Shown here: positions 45,448 through 54,696 of the stretch, one piece after another
Position numbering within the stretch: position 1 is the first letter of the stretch
Layout: every line of letters begins with the position of its first letter
DNA from: Aminobacter niigataensis
GTDB lineage: Bacteria > Pseudomonadota > Alphaproteobacteria > Rhizobiales > Rhizobiaceae
Length of the DNA: 64,000 nucleotides
Direction: 5' to 3'
Assembly: GCF_014200015.1 (NCBI RefSeq)
Contig: NZ_JACHOT010000006.1
Coordinates: 1 to 64,000 of the forward strand
The notes under the pieces: generated by a model
What the model was told of the DNA's origin: nothing
Databases searched by the model: none
The model's input: only the letters and a program-made list of their open reading frames with translations
Position numbers and translations under genes: made by a program

Positions 45448-46791
45448 CTATTCGGCAACCGCAGTCTGCTGGACGCCTGGTACGCCGAAGAGTTCGCCGA
45501 TCAGGCCCGTTTCCGCCGCGATCGTATACTCGGCGGCGATCAGGTCGTAGCGCGCATTGTTGAGATTGATTTCCGAATTGGCGAGGTCGGCAATCGCCCT
45601 TATCTCGTCAAAGGTCGAGCGCTCGCCGACCTTGCGTTCGGCGCGTACGCCCTCGAGGGCCGAGGCGGCGTTGCGCCGTTCCGCCTGGGCCAGAGTCTGC
45701 ATGCGCCTTGCCAGCACGCGGCGGTCGAATGCGGACCGAATCGCGGCAGTCACGCCAATTCGCGCGGCATCGGCTTCGAACACCGCGGCGCGGTTTTCAT
45801 CGTTGCGCTGTCTGATACCGGCACTGACACGGCCACCCGTGTAGATCGGCATCGAGAACCGCACCTCACCACGACCTGCGACATGGCGATCGACGCCGGG
45901 AAGCGTATCCTCGCCGCCCCGCACGCTCAGCCCCGCGGACACGGTCGGCAGCAGATCGCCCTTTGCCTGATTGACCCGGGCCTTTGCCGCATCGGCGCGG
46001 GCATCGCGTTCCTTGACGCGCGGATTGTTTTTCACAGCCAGTTCGATGAGGTCCTGTTCTTCGCTCGGCAGATAGAGCTTAGAGACCTCCGGCAGTTTCG
46101 TCTCGGGTGTGATCCCGAGCCGCAGCGCCGTGCGGCTCGCCTGGGCAATCAACAGCCTGGCGCGCTCACGCTCGACCGACAAGCGCGACAACTGGCGCCC
46201 GACGTCGTCGACGTCGACGCGACTTGCTGCGCCTGCCTTCAATTCAGTCTCTAGGCCGCCTTTCAGGCTGGCGAGAATGGCTGCCTGCTTGCTCAGGATG
46301 ACAACGGCGCCCTTCTGGCGGTGGACTTCTATCAGCGCCAGCGCCAGTTCATAGGCGGCGGAAACACGCCTGTCATTGGCCACCTCGCCGCTGGCGCGGT
46401 AGTCCGCCTTGGCAGCAGCCACGGCGGACTGTCCCCTGCCACCCTGGTAGAGCGGGATGTCGACCGTCAGCGCATAGGAATAGGCATTGCCGGTCGTGCG
46501 GCTGTCGAATTCGTCGCCGTCGCCGGCTGCAACACCCGCGCTCGCCTCGATGCCGGCACTTGGCAGCAGGGTCGACCGCGCGCGCGCAATCTCCTCGCCG
46601 GCCGCATCGCGCCGTGCATCAGCTGCCAGTATTTCCGGATGGGTATTGATCGATGCAAGGTTGCTGCCGACGCTGCCAGTCACGACCTTGCCGGTCGCGG
46701 GAGCGGAAACCTGGCGGACAGCGCCGTTGGCGCACCCTGCAAGCGCAACGCAGGCACTCAACACCGCTACAGCCGTTCTGCAGTAAGACAT
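45448..46791 (-). CDS. TolC-family outer-membrane efflux lipoprotein
   Basis: 447 aa. A lipoprotein signal (VALAGC at about residue 19) is followed by two OEP repeats, as in NodT/CusC-like channels; ARSTLLPSAGIEASAG and ARVNQAKGDLLPTVSAGLSV are the paired repeat segments. The ATG at 46791 is used because the lipobox follows; the 30-codon extension is unsupported. Its stop codon directly abuts the PKS stop codon on the other strand. No inner-membrane pump or adaptor is nearby. It may export the NRPS/PKS product. Confidence 0.87.
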   Translation of the reverse strand: MSYCRTAVAVLSACVALAGCANGAVRQVSAPATGKVVTGSVGSNLASINTHPEILAADARRDAAGEEIARARSTLLPSAGIEASAGVAAGDGDEFDSRTTGNAYSYALTVDIPLYQGGRGQSAVAAAKADYRASGEVANDRRVSAAYELALALIEVHRQKGAVVILSKQAAILASLKGGLETELKAGAASRVDVDDVGRQLSRLSVERERARLLIAQASRTALRLGITPETKLPEVSKLYLPSEEQDLIELAVKNNPRVKERDARADAAKARVNQAKGDLLPTVSAGLSVRGGEDTLPGVDRHVAGRGEVRFSMPIYTGGRVSAGIRQRNDENRAAVFEADAARIGVTAAIRSAFDRRVLARRMQTLAQAERRNAASALEGVRAERKVGERSTFDEIRAIADLANSEINLNNARYDLIAAEYTIAAETGLIGELFGVPGVQQTAVAE

Positions 46792-47466
46792 CAGCGATCG
46801 CCAACCCGTTTTCTTAGACCAGTTTATGCGTGGCGGGTCGCAGGACCACGCCGTAATAATAACCAGGTGGTAAACAAACACGGTTAAGGCATGGTAAACA
46901 CTTGATGCCCAGCGTCAACGACAGCTTGCATTAATCCTTTGGCTGCACACCGGGAGTTGACAACTTCTTGAGGTAGTTTCAGGGCCGCAAGAACGGCGCA
47001 CCTCTATTGTTCGTCCCCCACGCAGCATGCAAGGAACCAGTTTCGCGTGCAAACGCCCGGTGTTCGGCTTGCCCGTTGCAGGAAATAGGGTTGAGGAAGG
47101 GACTGACCGAGGCATACCTGAAGTGTCCATCCTAACATCACCAGGAAACGGGCGATAAATCTGAAATCCTTCGGATCGCATGGGCGTCATTTTTATCGAT
47201 CTTCTCTTCAATTCTTCTTTATCGAAAACCCCGATGAACCCCGCGCCTTGATTATTGAATTTAAACAGCTACCAATAAGACATGGAATTCGTGCTTGTTG
47301 TCCGCAGTGAGCCGAGGAGGCTCAAAACAGGAATCTAGCCCGGACGTCGACGAAGCCCTGGCCGGGCGTCCGGGAGAGCCAGGCTCCCCAACCTGTTCCT
47401 TTGAGTACGTCCGCGCTGCAGATCGCTTGCTGCGTGCGACACCGGCAGGCACGCACGGAGGCAGCC
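46792..47466. other. Long intergenic region between tolC-like and ptsN-like genes
   Basis: 675 bp without a supported gene. It holds a direct repeat TGGTAAACA (46868 and 46892), the CtrA-like site at 46882, an AT-rich stretch near 47190-47260, and a CCCGGACG/CGTCCGGG stem (47339-47346/47366-47373) in front of the ptsN-like gene. It marks the right edge of the accessory island. Confidence 0.45.
46882..46898 (-). promoter_or_regulatory. CtrA-like box upstream of the TolC-family gene
   Basis: On the minus strand TTTACCATGCCTTAACC fits TTAA-N7-TTAAC with one mismatch and includes the extended TTAACCAT-like left half. It lies about 90-107 bp upstream of the TolC-family start codon. Confidence 0.4.
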
Positions 47467-48015
47467 ATGCAACTCCACGAGGTCCTTGCAGAAGACGGCA
47501 TCGACTTGAACTTTATCGCCAAGGAAAAGCACTCTGCATTGGCCAAGCTTGCGGCTATGCTCGCAACCCAGGCCGGCATCGACGACAAGATCATTCGCCG
47601 CGAACTCCTCGCACGCGAACGCCTGGGCGCAACGGGAGTCGGGTGGGGAATCGCAATTCCACACGCATTGATGGATGAGCTTACCAAGCCAGTCGCGTGT
47701 ATGGCGCGCCTGAAAGAGCCCATCGACTTTGGCGCGATCGACGACGCTCCCGTGGACATTCTGTTCGGCTTGCTTTGGCCGCGCAGCAAGGTGGGTACCT
47801 TCCTGCCGGCCCTGTCCTACCTGGCTCGCACGTTCCGCAACCAGACAACGCGACACCTGATCCGGCAGGCGACAACGCCCGCCGCCGTTCTGAGCTGTCT
47901 CGATCATTGCGAAGAATTGCCTGTCGCCGCGCACGACTGGCCTTCTCTGATACCGGACAGCGAGTTGCAGCACTCCAGGGAGCCAGGCAGCCCGGACCGA
48001 GCCGGCGGCACGTGA
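47467..48015 (+). CDS. PTS EIIA (PtsN/fructose-type) regulatory domain protein
   Basis: 182 aa, a single PTS_EIIA_2 domain with the phosphoryl-accepting histidine in GIAIPH (about residue 73) and a C-terminal tail of about 30 disordered residues. GGAGG precedes the ATG at 47467. It is not next to rpoN, where the main ptsN usually lies, so it may be a second copy. In rhizobia EIIA(Ntr) regulates potassium transport and other ABC or ion systems; the convergent neighbour is a cation antiporter. Link not proven. Confidence 0.82.
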   Translation: MQLHEVLAEDGIDLNFIAKEKHSALAKLAAMLATQAGIDDKIIRRELLARERLGATGVGWGIAIPHALMDELTKPVACMARLKEPIDFGAIDDAPVDILFGLLWPRSKVGTFLPALSYLARTFRNQTTRHLIRQATTPAAVLSCLDHCEELPVAAHDWPSLIPDSELQHSREPGSPDRAGGT

Positions 48016-48040
48016 CGGCGCACCGGCTCCTCGCGTGACA

Positions 48041-48067
48041 ACGGCAGCCTCGGCAAGAGGCTGCCGT
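48041..48067. terminator. Hairpin between convergent ptsN-like and antiporter genes
   Basis: A perfect 11-bp stem, ACGGCAGCCTC/GAGGCTGCCGT, with a five-base loop. There is no T tract on either side, but it stands between two convergent stop codons and probably serves both. Confidence 0.6.
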
Positions 48068-48078
48068 CATCTCATGGC

Positions 48079-49263
48079 TCAGGAACTGAACAGCAGGACG
48101 CTGAACACTGCGAACAGCATGAGGTGCATCAAGCCCTGCACCGCAGAAGTCCGCTGCCCCAGGAATGTAAGGGCGGTCAGGCCGATCGTCAGAAGCAGCA
48201 ACACCGTCTCGGTCGGTGTAATTCCCAGTACGACGGTCTTTCCGGTGACAAGCCCGACCACCAGCACTGCCGGAACCGTAAGGCCGACGGTCGAGACGAA
48301 CGCGCCGAGGCAAAGATTGACCGCACGCTGCATCTCGTTGCGCAGTGCAGCCTTGACCGCGGTGATCGACTCGGGCGTGAAGACGATGATCGCAATCAAC
48401 ACCCCGCCCAGGGCAACCGGGGCACCAGCAAGCTCGATTCCATGGTCGATCAGAATCGCCAGATCATGGGCCAGCAGGATGATCGGAAGCATCATGCCGA
48501 CCAGGGTGATCGAGCGGATTGTGTTACCTCTGGTGTCCAGACTTGCCTTTGGATGCGTTGTATCGCCATCCGGGGCCGCCCGGGCCGGAATCGAAAGCGA
48601 CCCTGGCTCGGGCTGCATGAAGAGCCGGCGATAGCCGCGCATCTGCATCAGCAGGAATGCCCCATAGAGCACGACTGTGAACGCCGCGAAGGCGATTGCC
48701 TGCGCCGGCCAAAAAGTGCCGTTGCCAGTGCTCAACGTATTCGGCAGCACGAGCGCGGTTCCGGTCAGCAAGACCGTCATCGAGATATAGGCCAGCGCAC
48801 CCTGGGCGTTGTATTCCTGCTCGCCATAGCGCATCCCGCCGACGAGCAGGCAGATGCCCGTCACCAGGTTCAGGATGATCATCATCACGGCGAAGATCGA
48901 ATCCCGGCCGATCGTGGGAGCCTCGCCTGGCCCCAGCATGACGGCTGCGATCAGGATCACTTCGATCGACACGATCGACAAGGTCAGGATCAACGTGCCA
49001 TAGGGCTCGCCAAGCTGATGGGCGAGGTGATCGGCCTCGCGCACGACACCGAAAGCCGCTGTCAGGATCGTGGCAAACAGCACCACGAAACAGACGATGG
49101 CTGTGACCGGCGAGATGGGCTCGGAGAGCCAGGAACTGCCGCCGAGCTGAAATGCGACCACGACCGCCCAGGCAACCACAAGCCGCGCTACGGTGACCTT
49201 GGGAAACAGCTCTCCGAGTGAAGCGGTCGAAGGCGCGGTGTTGGATATTGCAGGAGAAGACAT
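48079..49263 (-). CDS. chaA: Calcium/proton antiporter, ChaA type (CaCA family)
   Basis: 394 aa with about 11 hydrophobic segments. The two alpha-repeat motifs are seen as LILTLSIVSIEVILIAAVML (first) and VIAIIVFTPESITAVKAAL-like (second: IVFTPESITAVKAA), with the key glutamates. ChaA exchanges Ca2+, Na+ or K+ for H+ at the inner membrane. The ATG at 49263 is preferred over a start 15 codons upstream. It converges on the ptsN-like gene. Confidence 0.9.
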   Translation of the reverse strand: MSSPAISNTAPSTASLGELFPKVTVARLVVAWAVVVAFQLGGSSWLSEPISPVTAIVCFVVLFATILTAAFGVVREADHLAHQLGEPYGTLILTLSIVSIEVILIAAVMLGPGEAPTIGRDSIFAVMMIILNLVTGICLLVGGMRYGEQEYNAQGALAYISMTVLLTGTALVLPNTLSTGNGTFWPAQAIAFAAFTVVLYGAFLLMQMRGYRRLFMQPEPGSLSIPARAAPDGDTTHPKASLDTRGNTIRSITLVGMMLPIILLAHDLAILIDHGIELAGAPVALGGVLIAIIVFTPESITAVKAALRNEMQRAVNLCLGAFVSTVGLTVPAVLVVGLVTGKTVVLGITPTETVLLLLTIGLTALTFLGQRTSAVQGLMHLMLFAVFSVLLFSS

Positions 49264-49445
49264 CACGTTGACCCCTGGTGGGGTCGTCCCCTCAATACTA
49301 GGTCGCAACGGGTCGTCCCTGCTGCGTCAGCAACCGACACCCGGCTGCTGCGCAGGGAGATAGCACCGGGCTCTCGCAGTGTCCAGCCACGGGCTTGCCA
49401 CCGCCGGACCGGTTCTCCAATATCGAAACTGCCTTCCGCCTGCCG

Positions 49446-50228
49446 TCATTGCGCAGCGTGCTGAAGCACGCTCAAGCCACCATCGATGACAAGGCTGGCG
49501 GCGTTCATGAACGGGCACTCGTCGGAGATCATGAACACGGCGGCCTTGGCGATCTCGGTCGTGGAAGCGATGCGCTTGCCCGGATGCAGCGCCAGCGTCT
49601 CGGCCTTTGCCTTGGCGGGATCGGGGAAACTGTTCCAGTAGTCGACGTTCTTCTGCGTCTCGACATAGCCAGGCGCCAGCGCATTTACCCGTATGCCCGC
49701 AGCCGCATATTCCAGCGCCAGCGACTTGGTCAGCCCAAGCAGCGCATGCTTGGCCAGCGGATAGGGGAAGGTATGCGGGATGATGGTGAAAGCGTGCGTC
49801 GAGGCTATGTTGAGGATCGCCCCTCCGCCAGCCGCAATCATGCCCGGCAGAGCCGCCTTGCAACAGTTCCACGCGCCCTTGAGGTTGATGTCGAAGCAGC
49901 GCTGCCATTCGTCGTCGGTGGTTTCCAACGGCGTGTTGAAGACATTGATGCCGGCATTGTTGATCAGCGCATTGACCGGCCCGATCGTATTTCCGGCCGC
50001 GGCCATGGCGGCTGCGATTGCCCCGGCATCCGCAATATCCGCCTCCGCATGGGCCAGCGTGCCCTCGCCTGCGCCGAGCCGAGCCATGGCCTCGCGCAAC
50101 AGGGCGCCATCGCGGTCGACCACGAAAAGTCTCGCGCCTTCCTTCAGGCACTCCTCGGCGATGGCAAGGCCGATGCCTTGCGCCGCGCCGGTAAGAAAGA
50201 TGCGCTTGCCGGCGAGACGTTCGCTCAT
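49446..50228 (-). CDS. SDR sugar dehydrogenase (D-galactose 1-dehydrogenase-like)
   Basis: 260 aa. TGAAQGIG (cofactor), NNAGI, IASTHAF (Ser) and YPLAKHA (Tyr/Lys) are present; VVDRD after the second strand favours NAD+. Next to a mutarotase, an AraFGH-type importer and galactonate dehydratase, it most likely oxidises D-galactose (or L-arabinose) to the aldonolactone. GAGGAC precedes the ATG, and the gene overlaps the epimerase gene by 4 bp. Confidence 0.85.
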   Translation of the reverse strand: MSERLAGKRIFLTGAAQGIGLAIAEECLKEGARLFVVDRDGALLREAMARLGAGEGTLAHAEADIADAGAIAAAMAAAGNTIGPVNALINNAGINVFNTPLETTDDEWQRCFDINLKGAWNCCKAALPGMIAAGGGAILNIASTHAFTIIPHTFPYPLAKHALLGLTKSLALEYAAAGIRVNALAPGYVETQKNVDYWNSFPDPAKAKAETLALHPGKRIASTTEIAKAAVFMISDECPFMNAASLVIDGGLSVLQHAAQ

Positions 50229-51103
50229 GGGATGTCCTCTAGGTTCGAAACTGTGATCGAGAAGCCTCCGGATAGCGTTTCACCGGAGGCAAGCATGTGC
50301 AGCGCCGCCGGTCCGGCGAGCATCAGCGCATTGGGAGCGTGGGTCATCGGCTCCAGACAGAAGAAGCCGCGATCTTCCTCCGGCGCGTAGAGCATGTATC
50401 TGGAAAAGACCGGATCGGCCGCAATATCGGCAGCAAGGCCAGCCTCCGGCCAGACGATCCTGGCCAAGCCGCTCCAGCCTTCGAAGCAATTGTTCAGCCT
50501 GCGGCGAGGAAGGCGGCGCGAGGCCGAGAAGTCGGCACTGTCGGGGATCGGCGTGCGCACGCCGGGCAGGCAGCCGTCGCGCTCGGTCCACCATGTCTGC
50601 GCCGGAGCCATGAGCCTCGTGCCCTCGGTGCGTGGAAAATAAGGATGGAAGCCGATGCCGAAGGGCAGCGCCTCCTGGCCCCGGTTTGTCACCGAAAGCT
50701 CCAGCCGCACCGTCGCCCCATCGATGGCGACGGTTTGGACCGCACGATAGGCATGAGGCGAGCTGGCCGGCCGCAATTGCTCGAAGGCGAGCTTCACATG
50801 CGCAGTCGACACCTCCTCGACGTTCCAGCCCACCAGCCAGCCGTCGCCATGGATGTAGTTTGGCTCGGCGGTGTTGGGCTCGAAGCGATAGTGCTTGCCG
50901 CGAAGTTCGAACCCGTTGCCTTCGACACGGTTGCCAATCGGCACCAGCGGAAAGCAGGCCGAGCGCAGCACGTCGAACGCACCATCCCCGTGGGGCCGCA
51001 GAAACGGACGGCCGTCTTGCGTCACGCCGTCGATGATCGCGCCGCCTCGCGCACTGAGACGCAAGGACAAGCGCTCATTTTCGAGTGTGATGAAGCCGGG
51101 CAT
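50225..51103 (-). CDS. Aldose 1-epimerase (mutarotase) family protein
   Basis: 292 aa. GFHPYFPR is the conserved His/Pro motif of the GalM superfamily, and the beta-sandwich pattern runs throughout. It interconverts alpha and beta anomers so that the dehydrogenase receives the right form. It lies 8 bp after the permease gene and overlaps the dehydrogenase gene. Confidence 0.87.
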   Translation of the reverse strand: MPGFITLENERLSLRLSARGGAIIDGVTQDGRPFLRPHGDGAFDVLRSACFPLVPIGNRVEGNGFELRGKHYRFEPNTAEPNYIHGDGWLVGWNVEEVSTAHVKLAFEQLRPASSPHAYRAVQTVAIDGATVRLELSVTNRGQEALPFGIGFHPYFPRTEGTRLMAPAQTWWTERDGCLPGVRTPIPDSADFSASRRLPRRRLNNCFEGWSGLARIVWPEAGLAADIAADPVFSRYMLYAPEEDRGFFCLEPMTHAPNALMLAGPAALHMLASGETLSGGFSITVSNLEDIP

Positions 51104-51111
51104 CGATCAAC

Positions 51112-52062
51112 TTAACGCCGTCCGAGCGCATTCGAGCGTAGGTTGTCGAGCAGCACTGCCAGCAGCAGGATCACGCCGCGGACGATGTACTGGTAGAAGG
51201 CCGGAATGTTGAGCAGGTTCATGACATTCTCGGCGATACCCATGATCATCACGCCGACGATGACGCCGGCAATCGCCGCCCGGCCGCCGGCCAGCGACAC
51301 GCCGCCGAGCACGCAGGCCGAGATGACCGACAATTCGAGGCCGACGGCCGCATTGGGCTGGCCGGAGGTGATGCGCGAGGCAAGCAAGATACCGGCGATG
51401 GCACAGACGGCGCCCTGCAGCGTGAATATCCAGATGCGCGTGCGATCGACATTGACGCCGGCGAGACGCGAAGCCTCGGGATTGCCGCCGATGGCGAGCG
51501 TGTTCTTGCCGAAGACAGTGCGATTGAGCACGAAGCCGAAAACCACGAACAGGACCAGCAATACCCAGATCGGCGTCGGCACGCCGAACAGCTTCGACAG
51601 TGCGAGCTGATAGAAGTTGGGATCGTTGATACCGACAGCGCGACCGTCCGACGAGATCAGCGCCAGACCTCGAACGATCTGCATGGTCGCAAGCGTGGTG
51701 ATCAGCGCATTGATGCGGAATTTGGCGATGACAACGCCGTTGATCAGTCCGACGGTGGCGCCGCAAAGGATCGCGGCCAGGATGCCTATGGTGATCGATC
51801 CTGTCGCGTTCGACGCCATCACAGCGACCATGCCCGCGAAAGCGACGATCGAGCCCACCGACAGGTCGAAGTCGCGTGCCGCCAGGCAGAACATCATGGT
51901 GCAGGCGACGATGCCGACGGTGACGACCGACTGCAGCAGGCCCAGCATGTTGCGTTCGGTCAGGAAGTTGGGGACGAAGATCGACACCAGAGCGAAGGCG
52001 AGCACGAAGATGACGACCAGCCCCTGGTCGCCGAGCAAGATCTTCTTGAAGGAATTTGTCAT
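51112..52062 (-). CDS. araH: Sugar ABC transporter permease, AraH type
   Basis: 316 aa with about 8-10 hydrophobic segments. DFDLSVGSIVAFAGM and ISACVLGGVSLAGGR are signatures of the RbsC/AraH family. AREs of the importer are ordered araF-araG-araH as in E. coli. It lies 12 bp after the ATPase gene. Confidence 0.9.
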   Translation of the reverse strand: MTNSFKKILLGDQGLVVIFVLAFALVSIFVPNFLTERNMLGLLQSVVTVGIVACTMMFCLAARDFDLSVGSIVAFAGMVAVMASNATGSITIGILAAILCGATVGLINGVVIAKFRINALITTLATMQIVRGLALISSDGRAVGINDPNFYQLALSKLFGVPTPIWVLLVLFVVFGFVLNRTVFGKNTLAIGGNPEASRLAGVNVDRTRIWIFTLQGAVCAIAGILLASRITSGQPNAAVGLELSVISACVLGGVSLAGGRAAIAGVIVGVMIMGIAENVMNLLNIPAFYQYIVRGVILLLAVLLDNLRSNALGRR

Positions 52063-52074
52063 GCCGCGGTCCCT

Positions 52075-53586
52075 CTAGGATGCGATTGCGTCTGGCGTTT
52101 TCTTGTCGGGCAGAGCGGCGGCCAGAATGGCCCGCTCGCTGAACTGCTCGCGGTCGATATGCGCCGAGATGCGACCGCCGCACATCACCAGGATGCGGTC
52201 GCAGATGCCCATCACCTCGGGCAGTTCGCTCGAGACGACGACGATCGCCATGCCGTCTTCCGCAAGCCGGTAAAGGATCTCGTAGATCTCGGACTTGGCG
52301 CCGACGTCGATGCCACGGGTCGGCTCGTCGATGATCAGGACGCGCACGCCCTGCTCGGAAAGCCAGCGGCCAAGAATGACCTTCTGCTGGTTGCCGCCCG
52401 ACAGGTTGACGATATCCTGCTTGCGCGAAGGCGTCCGCACCTTGAGCTTCTTGATGAAGGTTTCGGCGATCTCGACTTCCTTGCGCAGGTCGAGGATGCC
52501 GAACCTCGAATGATGTCGGCGCGAGGAGATATTGATGTTCTCCTCCAGCGAACGGCCCTGGACAATGCCGTCGTGCTTGCGGTCTTCCGAGCACAGCACG
52601 ACCCCGGCGCGGATCGCCTGGCGCGGGTCGGCTATCTCGGCTCGCTCGCCATCTATCGTCATCGAGCCGCCACGACGGGCATCAGCGCCATAGACCAAGC
52701 GCATCAGTTCCGAGCGCCCGGCCCCGATCAGGCCAAAGAAACCGAGGATCTCGCCGGCGTGCGCTTCGAAACTGGCCGGCACGGGCAGCTTCTCGCCCGA
52801 CATGTCCTCGACCTTCAGGCGCACCTTGCCAAGCTCGCGCGGCCGCCAGCCCCAGACGTTGGAGATCTCGCGGCCGACCATCTCGGCCACCACCTGTTCG
52901 CGGGTGACGTCCTTGAGGCTCGGGTGATGTGCGGCAAGCTTGCCGTCGCGCAGCACGGTCAGGCTATCGCAAAGGCGGAACACCTCGTCGAGCCGGTGAG
53001 AGATATAGAGGATGACCTTGCCCTCGGCGCGCAGGCGCTCGATCAGGGCAAACAGGATTTCGCTTTCGCGCGACGACAGCGACGAGGTCGGCTCGTCGAG
53101 CGCGATCACCCTGGCGTCGAGCATGATCGCCTTGGCGATCTCGACCATCTGGCGTTCGCCGATCGACAAAGTCTTGACCTTGCGACGCGGGTCGATGTCG
53201 ATGCCGGCCGATTTCAGCTTCTCGCCGACTTCGGCGAACATCTGCCTGGCCTGGATGACACCGGCATTGGCAGGAAAGCGGCCAAGCCGCAAATTCTCGG
53301 CCACCGTCAGTTCCGGGACGAGTTGCAGTTCCTGGTGGATGACGATGACACCGGCGTGAAAGGCATCGCGCGTCGATGCGTATTTCTGGACCTGGCCATC
53401 GATGTTGATCTCGCCAGTGTCGGAGTGCTGGTCGCCCGACAGGATGCGGATCAGGGTCGACTTGCCGGCGCCATTCTCCCCCATCAGGCCGTGCACGGCG
53501 CCCTTTGCGACACCGAACGACACGTCCGACAGGGCCTGGACGCCGGGATAGGATTTCGAGATATGCGAAAATTCGAGAAACGACAT
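52075..53586 (-). CDS. araG: Sugar ABC transporter ATP-binding protein, AraG type
   Basis: 503 aa with two nucleotide-binding domains, as in CUT2 importers. The first has GENGAGKST, LSIGERQ and VIALDEPTSSLS; the second has FFGLIGAGRSE (degenerate Walker A), LSGGNQQK and VLIIDEPTRGID. GGAGGA lies before the ATG at 53586; a start 16 codons upstream has no support. It lies 64 bp after the binding-protein gene. Confidence 0.92.
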   Translation of the reverse strand: MSFLEFSHISKSYPGVQALSDVSFGVAKGAVHGLMGENGAGKSTLIRILSGDQHSDTGEINIDGQVQKYASTRDAFHAGVIVIHQELQLVPELTVAENLRLGRFPANAGVIQARQMFAEVGEKLKSAGIDIDPRRKVKTLSIGERQMVEIAKAIMLDARVIALDEPTSSLSSRESEILFALIERLRAEGKVILYISHRLDEVFRLCDSLTVLRDGKLAAHHPSLKDVTREQVVAEMVGREISNVWGWRPRELGKVRLKVEDMSGEKLPVPASFEAHAGEILGFFGLIGAGRSELMRLVYGADARRGGSMTIDGERAEIADPRQAIRAGVVLCSEDRKHDGIVQGRSLEENINISSRRHHSRFGILDLRKEVEIAETFIKKLKVRTPSRKQDIVNLSGGNQQKVILGRWLSEQGVRVLIIDEPTRGIDVGAKSEIYEILYRLAEDGMAIVVVSSELPEVMGICDRILVMCGGRISAHIDREQFSERAILAAALPDKKTPDAIAS

Positions 53587-53650
53587 CGACGGTCCTCCAG
53601 CATGTCCGGCGGCAGTGAGCCCGCCGCCGGACACCGTTCAATGATGCGAT

Positions 53651-54643
53651 TTACTCGATGCCGAGTTCCGCACGAACCTTCTCGAAGTCGTCACGCTTGG
53701 CAAGGGCGCCAGCGGTCAGGATGAGCTTTTCCGGCTCCTTGTTGTTGGCGACCCAGTCAAACATGTTGAGGGCCGTCTCGTAGCCGTGCCGCTTCGGCGA
53801 GATGATCACCGAGCCGATGAACCCGGTGGCCGCCGGCTTCTTGAACTCGTTGATCGCCGAGTCCGCACCGCCGATGCCGACGCCGATCACGCCGTCAGCC
53901 GGGATGCCGACGCTTTCGGACGCACGCACGGCACCCAGGACCGCCTCGTCGTTGAGGCCGAAGGCAACCCACTTCTTGATGCCGGCGTTCTTGTTGAGGA
54001 CGACGGTCGCGGCATTGAGCGCGGCTTCCGTGTCGGTCTTGGCCTGCGGGGCGTCGAAGATGTTCTCGGCCTTGAAGCCATTCGCCTTCAGCACCGAGAT
54101 CGCACCCTCGACACGGTCGACGGCAGTCGGAAGCTGGTCGTAGGAGACGCGGATGGCACCGACCTCCTCGGCCTTCCAGCCACGCGCCTTCATCTCGTCG
54201 ACGATGGCCTGGCCGACCGCCTCGCCGATCTTGGTCGCCGAAATGCCCATGTGAGGCACGTCTTCGAGCGGCTTGCCGTCGGCGCTGACCAGTCGGTCGT
54301 CCACGGTCATCAGCTTGAGGTTGTTGGCGGCAGCCTTGGCGACGATGCCAGGTCCGAGCTTGACGTCAGGCGTGCAGACGATGAAGCCCTGGGCGCCTTG
54401 CGCGCCGAGATTGTCGATGGCCGACATCAGCTTTTCGCCGTCCTCGGCGCCGATCTTCACCAGCGTGAAGCCTTTTTCCTTGGCTGCCTGATCGGCAAAC
54501 TTCCACTCGTCCTGGAACCAGGGTTCCTCGGGCTGCTTCACGATGAAGCCGATCTTGGTCTCCTGCGCATAGGCAGAAGTAATGGTGGTGGCGGACAGGA
54601 CGGCAAGGGCGCCCGCAAGGAGCGCCTTCTTCAAAAATCGCAT
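53651..54643 (-). CDS. araF: Periplasmic sugar-binding protein, AraF type
   Basis: 330 aa. The signal peptide ends at SAYA. The mature start KIGFIVKQPEEPWFQDEWKF (one residue altered from AraF homologues at several sites) closely resembles E. coli AraF, as do DGEKLMSAID and GFIVCTPD. AraF binds L-arabinose, D-galactose and D-fucose, which fits the downstream galactose enzymes. GGGAGGA precedes the ATG at 54643. Confidence 0.9.
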   Translation of the reverse strand: MRFLKKALLAGALAVLSATTITSAYAQETKIGFIVKQPEEPWFQDEWKFADQAAKEKGFTLVKIGAEDGEKLMSAIDNLGAQGAQGFIVCTPDVKLGPGIVAKAAANNLKLMTVDDRLVSADGKPLEDVPHMGISATKIGEAVGQAIVDEMKARGWKAEEVGAIRVSYDQLPTAVDRVEGAISVLKANGFKAENIFDAPQAKTDTEAALNAATVVLNKNAGIKKWVAFGLNDEAVLGAVRASESVGIPADGVIGVGIGGADSAINEFKKPAATGFIGSVIISPKRHGYETALNMFDWVANNKEPEKLILTAGALAKRDDFEKVRAELGIE

Positions 54644-54696
54644 GGTTTCCTCCCAAAAACGCGCCGGGCAAGCAGCCCGGATGACAAAAGCTAGCG

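Noticed and set aside
46915-47211. 98-codon minus-strand open frame in the long intergenic region
   Set aside because: Arg/Ser-rich translation, no ribosome site, no recognisable motif.
52159-53724. 521-codon plus-strand open frame
   Set aside because: Antisense to araG; both ATPase domains are on the minus strand.
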